DNA of 64,000 bases from Streptomyces actinomycinicus (lineage in GTDB: Bacteria; Actinomycetota; Actinomycetes; Streptomycetales; Streptomycetaceae): assembly GCF_016741775.1 (NCBI RefSeq), contig NZ_JAERRK010000014.1, positions 1-64,000 on the forward strand. Direction: 5' to 3'. The notes below the pieces were generated by a model. It had not been told where the DNA came from, ran no database searches, and saw only the letters and a program-made list of their open reading frames with translations. The position numbers and the translations under genes were made by a program. Shown here in pieces: positions 55,758 to 64,000 of this stretch; the first letter of the stretch is position 1, and each line of letters opens with the position of its first letter.

Positions 55758-56036
55758 TCACGAAGCCGGTGGCGGGCCCTCCGGGCGGGTGGGGGGCATC
55801 GGGTCACCGGCCGGAGCCTCCGGGCCGCCCTTGTGCGCGAGGCGGTCCATCGCACCCTTGGCCTTGCCCGTGCCCGCCTGGATCTTGTCGCTGTACTTGC
55901 CCTTGGTCCGCTCGTCGACGGCCTTGGCGGCCTTGTCGATACCGTGCTGAACCTTGTCCCCGTGCTGCCGCGCGAGGTCCGACACCTTGTCCCTGGCCGG
56001 GCCGAGCTTGGCCTTCATGTTGTCCATCAGACCCAT
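55758..56036 (-). CDS. Rv0909-like antitoxin family protein
   Basis: 92 aa, highly charged: MGLMDNMKAKLGPARDKVSDLARQHGDKVQHGIDKAAKAVDERTKGKYSDKIQAGTGKAKGAMDRL. This matches the antitoxin family typified by Rv0909, whose members are small Lys/Asp-rich helical proteins. No toxin gene is adjacent in this window, so the antitoxin label is only a family name here. The C-terminus is Pro/Gly-rich. AAGGTGG precedes the ATG at 56036. It lies 24 bp after the neighbour on the same strand and is probably co-transcribed. Confidence 0.72.
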   Translation of the reverse strand: MGLMDNMKAKLGPARDKVSDLARQHGDKVQHGIDKAAKAVDERTKGKYSDKIQAGTGKAKGAMDRLAHKGGPEAPAGDPMPPTRPEGPPPAS

Positions 56037-56060
56037 GGTCCACCTTCCCTCGCGGGCCAG

Positions 56061-56426
56061 TTACCTGCGGGCGCCCTCGCCGGCCTCGCTGTCGGCGACC
56101 TCCTCGGCGGACTGCTGCCGGGGGATCCCGGCACCCTCGGACGCGTCGTCCGTTCCGGCGTCAGGCCGCGCGGCGACCTCCGCGTGCCCGTCCCCGTCCG
56201 TCCCCAGCGCCTCCGCCGCCTCGGCTGCCTCCGCCTCGGCTCCCTTCGCCTCGGCCGACTCCACCGACTCCGCCGACGCCACCGACTCCGCCGGCTTCTT
56301 CGACTTCTCCGGCTTCTCCGTCCGCTCCGCCTCGGCTCCGCCCGGCTCCTCGCCGGTCTGCGCCGCGACGTCCGACACCTCCGGAGTCGTCTTCGACCTG
56401 CCGAGGAGTCGTGCAAAAACGCCCAT
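56061..56426 (-). CDS. Acidic low-complexity hypothetical protein
   Basis: 121 aa from MGVFARLLGRSKTTPEVSDV. After a short basic, amphipathic N-terminus (about 12 residues) it is almost entirely Ala, Glu, Ser, Asp and Lys with degenerate AESVES/AEAAEA repeats, predicted to be disordered. No family is recognised. GGAG 5 bp before the ATG supports it. It is the first gene of a probable two-gene unit with the Rv0909-like gene 24 bp on. The open frame upstream (to 56531) lacks a start with an RBS. Confidence 0.6.
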   Translation of the reverse strand: MGVFARLLGRSKTTPEVSDVAAQTGEEPGGAEAERTEKPEKSKKPAESVASAESVESAEAKGAEAEAAEAAEALGTDGDGHAEVAARPDAGTDDASEGAGIPRQQSAEEVADSEAGEGARR

Positions 56427-56610
56427 ATCCACTCCATACGGTACTCGTGCGGGCGAATTCCCGCGTTGCCCGGTGCGTAAGGTTGCGCCGCCCGGGTCAC
56501 CACTTCCGGCAACCGCCGCAGGCGGCACCACGTCCCGGGCAACGACCCGGGGTGTACACCGTCACGTAACTCGTTCGAGACCCCGCCAGAAGGTTTGCGA
56601 AACTGGTGCG

Positions 56611-57549
56611 GTGAGCAGTGCACCCCTCGCCCCCCGCGTCATCGCCGTCGTCGGACCCACCGCGGCCGGTAAGTCCGATCTCGGCGTCTTCCTCGCCCAG
56701 CAGCTGGGCGGCGAGATCGTCAACGCCGACTCCATGCAGCTCTACCGGGGGATGGACATCGGTACCGCCAAGCTGACGCCCGAGGAGCGCGGCGGCATCC
56801 CGCACCACCTGCTGGACATCTGGGACGTGACGGTCACCGCCTCGGTCGCCGAGTACCAGAAACTGGCCCGCGCCCGGATCGACGCGCTGCTCGCCGACGG
56901 CCGCTGGCCGATCCTGGTCGGCGGCTCCGGCCTGTACGTCCGCGGTGCCGTCGACAACCTGGACTTCCCCGGTACCGACCCCGAGGTCCGGGCCCGCCTG
57001 GAGGAGGAACTGGCACTGCGCGGCTCCGGCGCGCTGCACGCCCGCCTCGCCGCCGCCGACCCGGAGGCCGCCCGCGCGATCCTGCCGAGCAACGGTCGCC
57101 GTATCGTCCGGGCCCTCGAAGTGATCGAGATCACCGGCCAGCCCTTCACGGCCAACCTGCCCGGTCACGACTCCGTCTACGACACCCTGCAGATCGGCGT
57201 CGACGTGGCCCGTCCGGAACTGGACGACCGCATCGCGCGGCGCGTCGACCGGATGTGGGACGCGGGCCTCGTGGACGAGGTGCGCGCACTGGAGGCGCAG
57301 GGTCTGCGCGAGGGGCGCACGGCGTCACGCGCCCTCGGCTACCAGCAGGTTCTCGCGGCGCTCACCGGCACGTGCACCGAAGCGGAAGCGAGGGCCGAGA
57401 CCGTCCGCGCCACCAAACGCTTCGCGCGCCGCCAGGATTCGTGGTTCAGGCGCGACCCCCGGGTGCACTGGTTGAGTGGGGCCGCGGTGGACCGTGGGGA
57501 ACTTCCGCAGCAGGCCTTGGCGTTGGTCGAACGACCGGTTACAGCCTGA
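56611..57549 (+). CDS. miaA: tRNA dimethylallyltransferase MiaA
   Basis: 312 aa. It prenylates A37 of tRNAs reading UNN codons. Walker A-like GPTAAGKSDL (about 14-23), VNADSMQLYRGMDIGTAK (DSxQVY-type motif, here DSMQLY), GIPHHLLDI and LVGGSGLYVRGAVDNLDF, then the tRNA-binding RTASRALGYQQV and TKRFARRQDSWFRRD are all present. GTG 56611 gives the usual length; the ORF upstream lacks coding character. GAAACT lies 6 nt before GTG. The product feeds MiaB, encoded 2.5 kb upstream. Confidence 0.95.
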   Translation: MSSAPLAPRVIAVVGPTAAGKSDLGVFLAQQLGGEIVNADSMQLYRGMDIGTAKLTPEERGGIPHHLLDIWDVTVTASVAEYQKLARARIDALLADGRWPILVGGSGLYVRGAVDNLDFPGTDPEVRARLEEELALRGSGALHARLAAADPEAARAILPSNGRRIVRALEVIEITGQPFTANLPGHDSVYDTLQIGVDVARPELDDRIARRVDRMWDAGLVDEVRALEAQGLREGRTASRALGYQQVLAALTGTCTEAEARAETVRATKRFARRQDSWFRRDPRVHWLSGAAVDRGELPQQALALVERPVTA

Positions 57550-57657
57550 TCACGTGATGGCATCGGGATGCGCCGCCGGTCATCCCGGCCTTCGGTGCCG
57601 TGCCATCATCGAGCTTCGATCGACCAAGTGGAGTCCTAGTTGGGAGGGCGCGTGGCG

Positions 57658-58281
57658 ATGGAGGCCGGCCCTCGCGACACCGCACAAGGTGCCGAGCACG
57701 TCACCACGGAGAGTGACGAGCTGGACCGTGCTGCGGACCGTCCGACCGAGGACCGTCTGACCGACGAGCGGCTCCCGGACGACCGTCCGGCCGAGGACCG
57801 TCCCCTCGACGGCGACCTCGTCGAGGAGCGTCTGACCGACGAGCGGTTCCCCGGGGACCGTCTGACCGAGGACGGGCCGGACGAGGCGGTGGGCGGAGTG
57901 ACGGCCGACGGACCCGCGCCCGAGGAGATGTACCCGAGCGGCCCGGAGGTCGAGGTCGAGCTGCGCCCGCAGCGCCGGCTGCGCATCTGGCAGCTCGCAC
58001 CCATCGTGGGACTCTCCGCGGTCGGCTCCCTGATGTTCGCCTTCCCGCTCGCCTTCGACTTCGGTGACAGCGGCGCGGTCATCGCCATGCTCGGCCTGCT
58101 GATCTGCTCCTGCGCGGCCGGCTGGGGCATGATGGCCGCCCGCCGGGTGGGCTACACCTGGCCGGGCCTGCCGCCCCGTGGCTCGGGTCGCCGCCCGGAC
58201 TGGCGTGTCGTCCTCGGGTACGTCCTGCTGGTCGCCGTGGTCGCGATCCTCGCCGTCTGGCGGGTCGCAAGACTCCGCTGA
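57658..58281 (+). CDS. Hypothetical membrane protein with charged repetitive N-terminus
   Basis: 207 aa from ATG 57658 (GTG 57652 is an alternative; GGGAGG at 57642-57647). Residues about 15-75 are a degenerate acidic/Arg repeat (DRLTDERLPDDRPAEDRP, VEERLTDERFPGDRLTEDGP), encoded by related GACCGTC units. Then three membrane segments: LAPIVGLSAVGSLMFAFPLAF, GAVIAMLGLLICSCAAGWGMMAA and VVLGYVLLVAVVAILAVW. No family is recognised. It is between miaA (108 bp upstream) and dapF, in the same direction. Confidence 0.75.
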   Translation: MEAGPRDTAQGAEHVTTESDELDRAADRPTEDRLTDERLPDDRPAEDRPLDGDLVEERLTDERFPGDRLTEDGPDEAVGGVTADGPAPEEMYPSGPEVEVELRPQRRLRIWQLAPIVGLSAVGSLMFAFPLAFDFGDSGAVIAMLGLLICSCAAGWGMMAARRVGYTWPGLPPRGSGRRPDWRVVLGYVLLVAVVAILAVWRVARLR

Positions 58282-58479
58282 AGCGATCCCGTCCGGGCGC
58301 GGCGACTGCCTGAAGCTTCCCCGCACGGACCCCGGGAACTGCGCGTGAAGTTCTCCACGGGGCCCTGCACCGCGCATGAAGGCTCTCCACGGGGGCCCTT
58401 GGCACCGCGCGTGAGGCATCTCCACACGGCCCCCGCCCCGTCTCCCATCGGCCGTGCGGGCGGAGCGTACCCTCGAGGA

Positions 58480-59349
58480 ATGAGCACAAGGATCGCCTTC
58501 CTCAAGGGTCACGGCACCGAGAACGACTTCGTGATCGTCCCCGACCCCGAGAACGCCATCGAGCTGTCCCCGGCCGCCGTCGCCGCCCTGTGCGACCGCC
58601 GGGCCGGTATCGGCGGTGACGGCGTGCTGCACGTCGTGCGGTCCGCGGCGCACCCGGAGGCCAGGCACATGGCCGCCGAGGCCGAATGGTTCATGGACTA
58701 CCGCAACGGCGACGGCTCGGTCGCCGAGATGTGCGGCAACGGGGTCCGGGTGTTCGCGCGCTACCTCCAGTACGCCGGGCACGTGGGCGGAGGTGACCTC
58801 GCGATCGCCACGCGCGCGGGCGTGAAGCCCGTCCACATCGCCAAGGACGGTGACGTCACCGTCGCCATGGGCCGCGCCCGCCTCCCCGAAGGGGACGTCA
58901 CGGTGACGGTCGACGAGCGCAGCTGGACCGCGCGCAACGTGAACATGGGCAATCCGCACGCGGTGGCCTTCGTCGACGACCTCGCACACGCGGGCGACCT
59001 GTACGCCGCGCCGCCGGTGAGCCCCGCGACCGCTTACCCGGACGGGGTCAACGTCGAGTTCGTCGTCGACCGCGGCCCCCGGCACGTCGCGATGCGGGTG
59101 CACGAGCGCGGCTCCGGCGAGACCCGCTCGTGCGGCACGGGAGCGTGTGCGGTCGCCGTGGCCGCGGCCCGCCGCGACGGTGCCGACCCGGCCGTCACCG
59201 GAACGCCGGCCACCTACACCGTCGACCTGCCCGGCGGCCGACTCGTCATCACCGAGCGGCCCGACGGCGAGATCGAGATGACCGGGCCCGCCGTGATCGT
59301 CGCCGCGGGTGAGATCGACGCCGAGTGGCTGGAAAGCGCCCTCCGCTGA
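58480..59349 (+). CDS. dapF: Diaminopimelate epimerase
   Basis: 289 aa. Converts LL- to meso-diaminopimelate for lysine; Streptomyces walls use the LL form, so the main need is lysine. The two catalytic Cys are Cys 85 (EMCGNGVRVFARY) and Cys 218 (SCGTGACAVAVAAA), each in the standard motif; FLKGHGTENDFVIV and NVNMGNPHAVAFVDD are also typical. TACCCT lies exactly 6 nt before ATG 58480 (leaderless-type). It stands between the membrane protein gene and rshA. Confidence 0.96.
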   Translation: MSTRIAFLKGHGTENDFVIVPDPENAIELSPAAVAALCDRRAGIGGDGVLHVVRSAAHPEARHMAAEAEWFMDYRNGDGSVAEMCGNGVRVFARYLQYAGHVGGGDLAIATRAGVKPVHIAKDGDVTVAMGRARLPEGDVTVTVDERSWTARNVNMGNPHAVAFVDDLAHAGDLYAAPPVSPATAYPDGVNVEFVVDRGPRHVAMRVHERGSGETRSCGTGACAVAVAAARRDGADPAVTGTPATYTVDLPGGRLVITERPDGEIEMTGPAVIVAAGEIDAEWLESALR

Positions 59350-59633
59350 CCTGGCAGAGCAAGGCCGGCGCGGGCTGCGGACGCTCGGATCTGCGGTTTC
59401 CTCCGGCCGGGTCCGTTCAAATCCCCGGCGCCGCGGGGGACATGTGGCGCAAACCCTTAAACCTCGTTTCCTTCGCTCGAATGGGTGATCCGTTTCACGC
59501 TCGGCGAGAGGCGGTCGGTCGTACGTGGTGGGCTCGATAGCATCAAGCACCGGCACGGACGGGGGAACGTCGCCATCCCTGAGCCGCGTACGCCCTGGGG
59601 CCCCGTCCGCCGGTCCACGAGCCGGAGGTGCCC

Positions 59634-62021
59634 ATGAGTGCGGAGGCCACGAACCCTGCGACCCCTGGCCCGGTATCGCCGACAGCGCCTCAGGCGTCGG
59701 CGGTGCCCGCGGTGGCGGGCGCCGTAGGCACGGCCACGACAGGCACGACGACCCGCAGAAAGTCCCGGCCGCGGATCGACCTGCGCCGGCTCGGCCGGGC
59801 CGCGCTGCTCGGCCCGGCCGTCCGCGGCAAGCTGCCCGACGCCATCGGCCACGTGGTGGACGCCCACCGGGCCCACTATCCCGACGCGGACCTCGAACCC
59901 CTGCGCCGCGCCTACGTGCTCGCTGAGTCCTCGCACCGCGGCCAGATGCGCAAGAGCGGCGAGCCCTACATCACGCACCCGCTCGCCGTGACCCTGATCC
60001 TCGCCGAACTCGGCGCCGAGACGACCACGTTGACGGCCTCCCTGCTCCACGACACCGTCGAGGACACGGAGGTGACGCTGGACCAGGTGCGGGAACAGTT
60101 CGGCGAGGAAGTGCGTTATCTGGTCGACGGCGTCACGAAACTGGAGAAGGTCGACTACGGAGCCGCCGCCGAGCCGGAGACCTTCCGCAAGATGCTCGTC
60201 GCCACCGGCAGCGACGTGCGCGTGATGTCGATCAAACTCGCCGACCGCCTGCACAACATGCGCACGCTCGGTGTGATGCGCCCCGAGAAACAGGCGCGGA
60301 TCGCCAAGGTCACCCGTGACGTCCTCATCCCGCTCGCCGAACGCCTCGGCGTGCAGGCGCTGAAGACCGAGCTGGAGGACCTGGTCTTCGCCATCCTGCA
60401 CCCCGAGGAGTACGAGCACACAAGAGAACTCATCGCCGAGAACGCCGCCCGCTCCGGCGACCCCCTCGCCGAGGTCGCCGACGAGGTCCGCGACGTGCTG
60501 CGCGAGGCCGACATCCCGGCCGAAGTACTCATCCGGCCCCGGCACTTCGTCTCCGTCCACCGCGTGGCCCGCAAACGCGGACAGCTCCGCGGCACCGACT
60601 TCGGCCGGCTGCTGGTGCTGGTGAACGAGGACGCGGACTGTTACGGCGTCCTCGGCGAACTGCACACGTGCATGACCCCGGTGGTCTCCGAGTTCAAGGA
60701 CTTCATCGCCGTACCGAAGTTCAACCTCTACCAGTCCCTGCACACCGCGGTCGCCCGGACCGACGGCCAGGTCGTCGAGGTGCTCATCCGCACTCACCAG
60801 ATGCACAAGGTCGCCGAGGCCGGTGTCGTCGCGCTCGGCAACCCCTACGCTCCAGGCTCCGACGACCCCGCCGACGGCGAGCGCGCCGACCCTACGCGCC
60901 CCGGCTGGCTCTCCCGCCTCCTCGACTGGCAGCAGGCCGCCCCCGACCCCGACACCTTCTGGTCCACCCTGCGCGAGGACCTCGCCCAGGACCGGGAGAT
61001 CACCGTCTTCCGTCCCGACGGCGGCGCCCTCGGCCTGCCCGAGGGCGCCAGCTGCGTGGACGCCGCGTACGCGCAGTACGGCGAGGACGCACACGCCTGC
61101 ATCGGTGCCCGCGTCAATGGCCGCCTGGCCACCCTCAGCACCGTCCTGCGCGACGGCGACACCGTCCAGCTCCTGATGGGCCAGGACCCGGCCTCCGAGC
61201 CCTCCCGCGAATGGCTGGAGCACGCCCACACCCCGGCCGCCCGCATCGCGATCCAGCGCTGGCTGGCGACGCACCCCGGCGCCCACGGGGAGGAGGCGGC
61301 CGGCCCCGGGACCGAGGCCGCCGAGGGGACCGGCAGCCGCCCGTCAGCCGCCACCCGGGCCTCGGCCGCCAGGGGGGCCGGGATCCGTCCCTCCGCTGCC
61401 GAGGAGGCCGGCGTACGGGCGCAAGCGGCGCTGGACAGCGTTGTCCGCACGGAGGCCGCCGAAGGGGCTCCGCCCGCCCGCCCCGTGGACAGCGCCCCCA
61501 CCGGCCGCCCCGTGGACAGGACCTCCGCCGCCCGTGCCGCGAGCCGCGCCCCCGCCGCCCGGCCCCGGCGCGCCGACGTCCTCGCGGACCGGCCCGGGGC
61601 CGCCGTACGGCTCGCCGGGTGCTGCACCCCCGTACCGCCGGACGAGATCACCGGGTTCACGGTCCGCGGGGGAGCGGTGACCGTGCACCGCGTGGGATGC
61701 GCCGCGGTGGAGCACATGAAGAGCCGGGGGCGCGCGGAGATCGGTGTGCGTTGGGGGGACACCGCCGAATGCCGGGTCACCCTGGTCGCTGAATCGTTCG
61801 GCCGCCCCCATCTGCTCGCCGACCTCACCGAGGCGATCGCGCTGGAGGGCGCCGAGATCGTCTCCGCCACCGTCGAACCGCCCACCCAGCAGCGGGTGCG
61901 CCACACCTACACCCTCCAGCTCCCCGACGCGGCCCACCTCCCCGCCCTGATGCGCGCCATGCGGGACGTCCCCGGGGTGTACGACGTGAGCCGGGCCCAG
62001 CACCAGGCACCGGCTTCCTGA
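59634..62021 (+). CDS. rshA: RelA/SpoT-family protein of RshA type
   Basis: 795 aa. The HD hydrolase domain is intact (SSHRGQMRKSGEPYITHPL, LLHDTVEDTEV with His 139 and Asp 140, DRLHNMRTL). The synthetase domain has drifted: RPRHFVSVHR instead of the usual RxKxxYSIY-type motif, FKDFIAVPKFNLYQSLHT (usual PKPNGYQSLHT), VEVLIRT (usual VEVQIRT), and AEAGVVALG where family members have AExGxAAHW. It is thus probably a ppGpp hydrolase with weak or no synthesis. A TGS domain (about 450-510), a 110-residue Ala/Pro/Arg linker, the LAGCCTPVPPDEITGF Cys motif and ACT domain follow. ATG 59634 has GGAGG 8 bp upstream. The last codons lie in a 29-bp tandem repeat. In S. coelicolor the homologue is the second RelA/SpoT protein. 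Confidence 0.9.
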   Translation: MSAEATNPATPGPVSPTAPQASAVPAVAGAVGTATTGTTTRRKSRPRIDLRRLGRAALLGPAVRGKLPDAIGHVVDAHRAHYPDADLEPLRRAYVLAESSHRGQMRKSGEPYITHPLAVTLILAELGAETTTLTASLLHDTVEDTEVTLDQVREQFGEEVRYLVDGVTKLEKVDYGAAAEPETFRKMLVATGSDVRVMSIKLADRLHNMRTLGVMRPEKQARIAKVTRDVLIPLAERLGVQALKTELEDLVFAILHPEEYEHTRELIAENAARSGDPLAEVADEVRDVLREADIPAEVLIRPRHFVSVHRVARKRGQLRGTDFGRLLVLVNEDADCYGVLGELHTCMTPVVSEFKDFIAVPKFNLYQSLHTAVARTDGQVVEVLIRTHQMHKVAEAGVVALGNPYAPGSDDPADGERADPTRPGWLSRLLDWQQAAPDPDTFWSTLREDLAQDREITVFRPDGGALGLPEGASCVDAAYAQYGEDAHACIGARVNGRLATLSTVLRDGDTVQLLMGQDPASEPSREWLEHAHTPAARIAIQRWLATHPGAHGEEAAGPGTEAAEGTGSRPSAATRASAARGAGIRPSAAEEAGVRAQAALDSVVRTEAAEGAPPARPVDSAPTGRPVDRTSAARAASRAPAARPRRADVLADRPGAAVRLAGCCTPVPPDEITGFTVRGGAVTVHRVGCAAVEHMKSRGRAEIGVRWGDTAECRVTLVAESFGRPHLLADLTEAIALEGAEIVSATVEPPTQQRVRHTYTLQLPDAAHLPALMRAMRDVPGVYDVSRAQHQAPAS

Positions 62022-62145
62022 ACCCCCGGCACCAGGCACCGGCTTCCTGAAGGCCCAGCACCAGGCACCGGCTTCCTGAAGCCCCGGCACCAGGCACCGG
62101 CTTCCTGAAGCCCCGGCACCAGGCACCGGCTTCCTGAAGACGGCG
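62001..62145 (+). repeat. 29-bp tandem repeat array at the end of rshA
   Basis: Five contiguous copies begin at 62001, 62030, 62059, 62088 and 62117 (exact 29-bp period). Copy 1 contains the rshA stop (within CTTCCTGA). Each full copy contains the short palindrome GGCTTCCTGAAGCC, so the array can form a series of hairpins that may act as terminator. Confidence 0.95.
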
Positions 62146-62221
62146 TCCCCGGCCAACCCGTTCGGGTGGGCCGGGCGCGCGTCGCCGCAGTGACGCCCGC
62201 CCGCCCTGGTAGCGATGGGCC

Positions 62222-63724
62222 ATGTTGCTCACCCCACGCCACCGGTCCCGGCCGAGGATCTCCCGGCCCCGGAAGACGGCCCTCCTCGCCTCCGCCGTCT
62301 CCGTCTGCCTCGTCGCCGCCGCGGCCCCCGCCGAGCCCCTCGGCGTCGGCGACCGGCTCTTCCCTCATCTGGGCAACCCCGGCTACGACGTGGCGTCGTA
62401 CGACATCTCCTTCAGTTATCCGGGCACCCATGACAAGCCGCTGCAGGCCGTCACCACCATCGACGCCTGGACCACCACCGACCTGGACCGCATCAACCTC
62501 GACTTCGCGCACGGCACCGTGCAGTCCGTGGAGGTCGACGGGCGTCCCGCCCGCTTCGCCGGCGCCGACGAGGACCTGGTCGTGACCCCGGAGGCCCCCC
62601 TCTCCCAGGGCAGCTGGACCCGGATCACCGTGCGGCACACCAGCGATCCCGTCCCCGGCAAGGACCAGGACGGCGGCTGGGTGCGCACCGCGGACGGCCT
62701 CGCCATGGCGAACCAGGCCGACGCGGCCCACCTGGTCTTCCCGTGCAACGACCACCCGTCCGACAAGGCGATGTTCACCTTCCGGATCACCGCCCCGAAC
62801 GGATATACGGCCGTGGCCAACGGTCTGCCCGCCGGAGCGGACCGCATCGGCCGCACCACCACCTGGACCTACCGCACCCAGCACCCCATGGCCACCGAAC
62901 TCGCCCAGGTGTCCATCGGCCGCTCCGCCGTGGTCCGCCGCGACGGTCCGCACGGACTGCCCGTCCGTGACGTCGTCCCCGCAGACGACCGCAAGGCCCT
63001 CGAACCGTGGCTCGCCAAGACACCCGGCCAGATCGCCTGGCTGGAGGGCAAGGTCGGCCGGTACCCGTTCGAGACCTACGGCGTGCTCATGGCACAGGCG
63101 GCCACGGGCTTCGAACTGGAGACCCAGACCCTCTCCCTCTTCGAGAAGACCCTGTTCACCGAGTCCGCCTACCCGAAGTGGTACGTCGAGTCGGTCATGG
63201 TCCACGAGCTGTCCCACCAGTGGTTCGGCGACAGCGTCACCCCCCGCAGCTGGTCCGACGTCTGGCTGAACGAGGGGCACGCCACCTGGTACGAGGCGCT
63301 GTACGCCGAGGAGACCGCGCACCGGACCATGGAGGACCGGATGAGGGCCGCCTACGGAGCCTCCGACCGCTGGCGCGAGGCCGGCGGCCCGCCCGCCCTG
63401 CCCAAGCCGCCCGCCCCCGGCCAGAAGATCAGCATCTTCCGGCCGAACATCTACGACGGTGCCGCGCTCGTGCTCTACGCCCTGCGCCAGGAGATCGGCC
63501 GGCCCGCGTTCGAGCGGCTGGAACGGCTCTGGGTCCAGGAACACCGGGACGCCACCGCCACCACCGCCGACTTCGTCCGGCTGGCCTCAGCCGTCGCCGG
63601 CCACGACCTGACCGGCTTCTTCAGGGACTGGCTGTACGCCGAGAAGACCCCGCCGATGCCAGGCCACCCGGAATGGAAACCCACGGCCCAGGCCGCCCCG
63701 GCCCAGCCGCGCATCGCGCGATAA
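62222..63724 (+). CDS. Secreted M1-family zinc metallopeptidase
   Basis: 500 aa. The N-terminus has a basic region then hydrophobic core (KTALLASAVSVCLVAAAAPAEP), a Sec or Tat-like signal peptide. The zinc site HELSHQ...NE fits HExxH-x18-E: His 328, Glu 329, His 332, Glu 351. The substrate-binding GXMEN motif of M1 aminopeptidases is here TGFELETQ (altered, GFELE), so specificity may differ. The C-terminal armadillo-like ERAP domain of large M1 enzymes is absent, so it is a short form. ATG 62222 has TAGCGA 6 nt upstream. Adjacent to hflX and rshA as in S. coelicolor. Confidence 0.88.
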   Translation: MLLTPRHRSRPRISRPRKTALLASAVSVCLVAAAAPAEPLGVGDRLFPHLGNPGYDVASYDISFSYPGTHDKPLQAVTTIDAWTTTDLDRINLDFAHGTVQSVEVDGRPARFAGADEDLVVTPEAPLSQGSWTRITVRHTSDPVPGKDQDGGWVRTADGLAMANQADAAHLVFPCNDHPSDKAMFTFRITAPNGYTAVANGLPAGADRIGRTTTWTYRTQHPMATELAQVSIGRSAVVRRDGPHGLPVRDVVPADDRKALEPWLAKTPGQIAWLEGKVGRYPFETYGVLMAQAATGFELETQTLSLFEKTLFTESAYPKWYVESVMVHELSHQWFGDSVTPRSWSDVWLNEGHATWYEALYAEETAHRTMEDRMRAAYGASDRWREAGGPPALPKPPAPGQKISIFRPNIYDGAALVLYALRQEIGRPAFERLERLWVQEHRDATATTADFVRLASAVAGHDLTGFFRDWLYAEKTPPMPGHPEWKPTAQAAPAQPRIAR

Positions 63725-63883
63725 CCCGATGACGAGACGTGCCGTACCGTGCGACCATCTACAGGTCGGCGCGTACGGGCGACACGGGAATCTCCCGGGG
63801 TACTCGTACGTTGAACACCACGAGCGGTCCTGGTGACCGCCGTACCGACGCCGCAACGGCACTCTCATCGACGTAAGGATCCA

Positions 63884-64000
63884 ATGACCTCCTCTTCTTC
63901 CCCTTCCCAGGACACCAAGCGCCTCGCGCACGCCTATCCCGAGGGTCTCCGGGCCGATGCCCTGATGGAAGAGGACGTCGCCTGGAGCTACGAGATCGAC
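63884..64000 (+). CDS. hflX: GTPase HflX, N-terminal part (runs off the window)
   Basis: 39 residues are visible (MTSSSSPSQDTKRLAHAYPEGLRADALMEEDVAWSYEID). From memory this matches the disordered N-terminus of Streptomyces HflX, which follows the M1 peptidase gene in S. coelicolor. HflX rescues stalled ribosomes by splitting 70S under stress. AAGGAT 3-9 nt before the ATG is the RBS. The GTPase domain lies beyond the window, so identification rests on this start and context. Confidence 0.65.
   Translation, partial: MTSSSSPSQDTKRLAHAYPEGLRADALMEEDVAWSYEID

Noticed and set aside
55758..56426. Toxin-antitoxin operon
   Set aside because: The Rv0909-like protein has an antitoxin family name, but its partner is a disordered acidic protein with no toxin features.
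62001..62145. 29-bp repeats as a CRISPR array
   Set aside because: Copies are contiguous with no spacers and no cas genes are present.

Overview
The window is chromosomal DNA of a Streptomyces. GC content is very high, GTG starts and GGAGG ribosome binding sites are common, and the gene order matches, from memory, the S. coelicolor core-chromosome segment running from the osaC-osaA-osaB osmoadaptation locus through ftsK, recA, gluABCD and miaB-miaA-dapF to rshA and hflX. There are no insertion sequences, prophages, CRISPR arrays or integrase genes. The one tRNA is tRNA-Thr(GGT).

Layout. (1) 1-10.6 kb: a strong terminator, a shrunken DegT-type aminotransferase lacking the PLP lysine region, tRNA-Thr, then osaC (divergent) and osaA-osaB, a stress-signalling set with a 12-HAMP hybrid kinase. 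(2) 10.7-18.6 kb: ftsK, a RodZ-like HTH membrane protein, rimO-pgsA-cinA, clgR and dpsC, the actinobacterial ftsK-to-clgR block. (3) 18.9-29.3 kb: a small membrane protein, an SDR, the DNA-repair pair lhr-nei, an AraC regulator with azlCD, and an alpha/alpha-toroid protein. (4) 29.4-37 kb: a DUF3046 gene, an AI-2E-type permease, a membrane protein, recA-recX and an orphan FtsX-type permease. (5) 37.2-42.3 kb: cysteine dioxygenase plus rhodanese behind a tiny cysteine-rich leader peptide, an FAD monooxygenase, and an orphan LuxR regulator divergent from two small secreted proteins. (6) 42.4-49.4 kb: the gluABCD glutamate importer, the GluR/GluK two-component system and a TAXI-type binding protein. 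(7) 49.5-64 kb: a MazG-like hydrolase, a lipoprotein, MarR and DUF6204 genes, miaB, an extradiol-dioxygenase-like gene, two small hydrophilic proteins, miaA, a membrane protein, dapF, rshA, a secreted M1 peptidase and the start of hflX.

Two regulatory themes run through the window. First, several genes carry the LexA-independent DNA-damage (RecA-NDp, PafBC-type) promoter TTGTCAGTGGC-N6-TAGGGT or close variants: recA, lhr (with nei downstream) and the MazG-like gene clearly, the AI-2E permease and rimO more weakly. recA also has a LexA-type SOS box and a perfect DnaA box. Second, about eighteen genes have a -10-like hexamer exactly 6-7 nt before the start codon, the layout expected of leaderless mRNAs; this was used to choose several starts.

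Non-coding DNA is dominated by short tandem arrays (20, 29, 31 and 80 bp) placed just after genes, and two proteins (Lhr and AzlC) contain in-frame 18-bp minisatellites. The best candidates for undescribed biology are the DNA-damage promoter cluster, the Cys leader peptide upstream of cysteine dioxygenase, the pseudo-receiver LuxR/secreted-protein module with two helically phased palindromes, and the orphan TAXI protein beside GluR/GluK.
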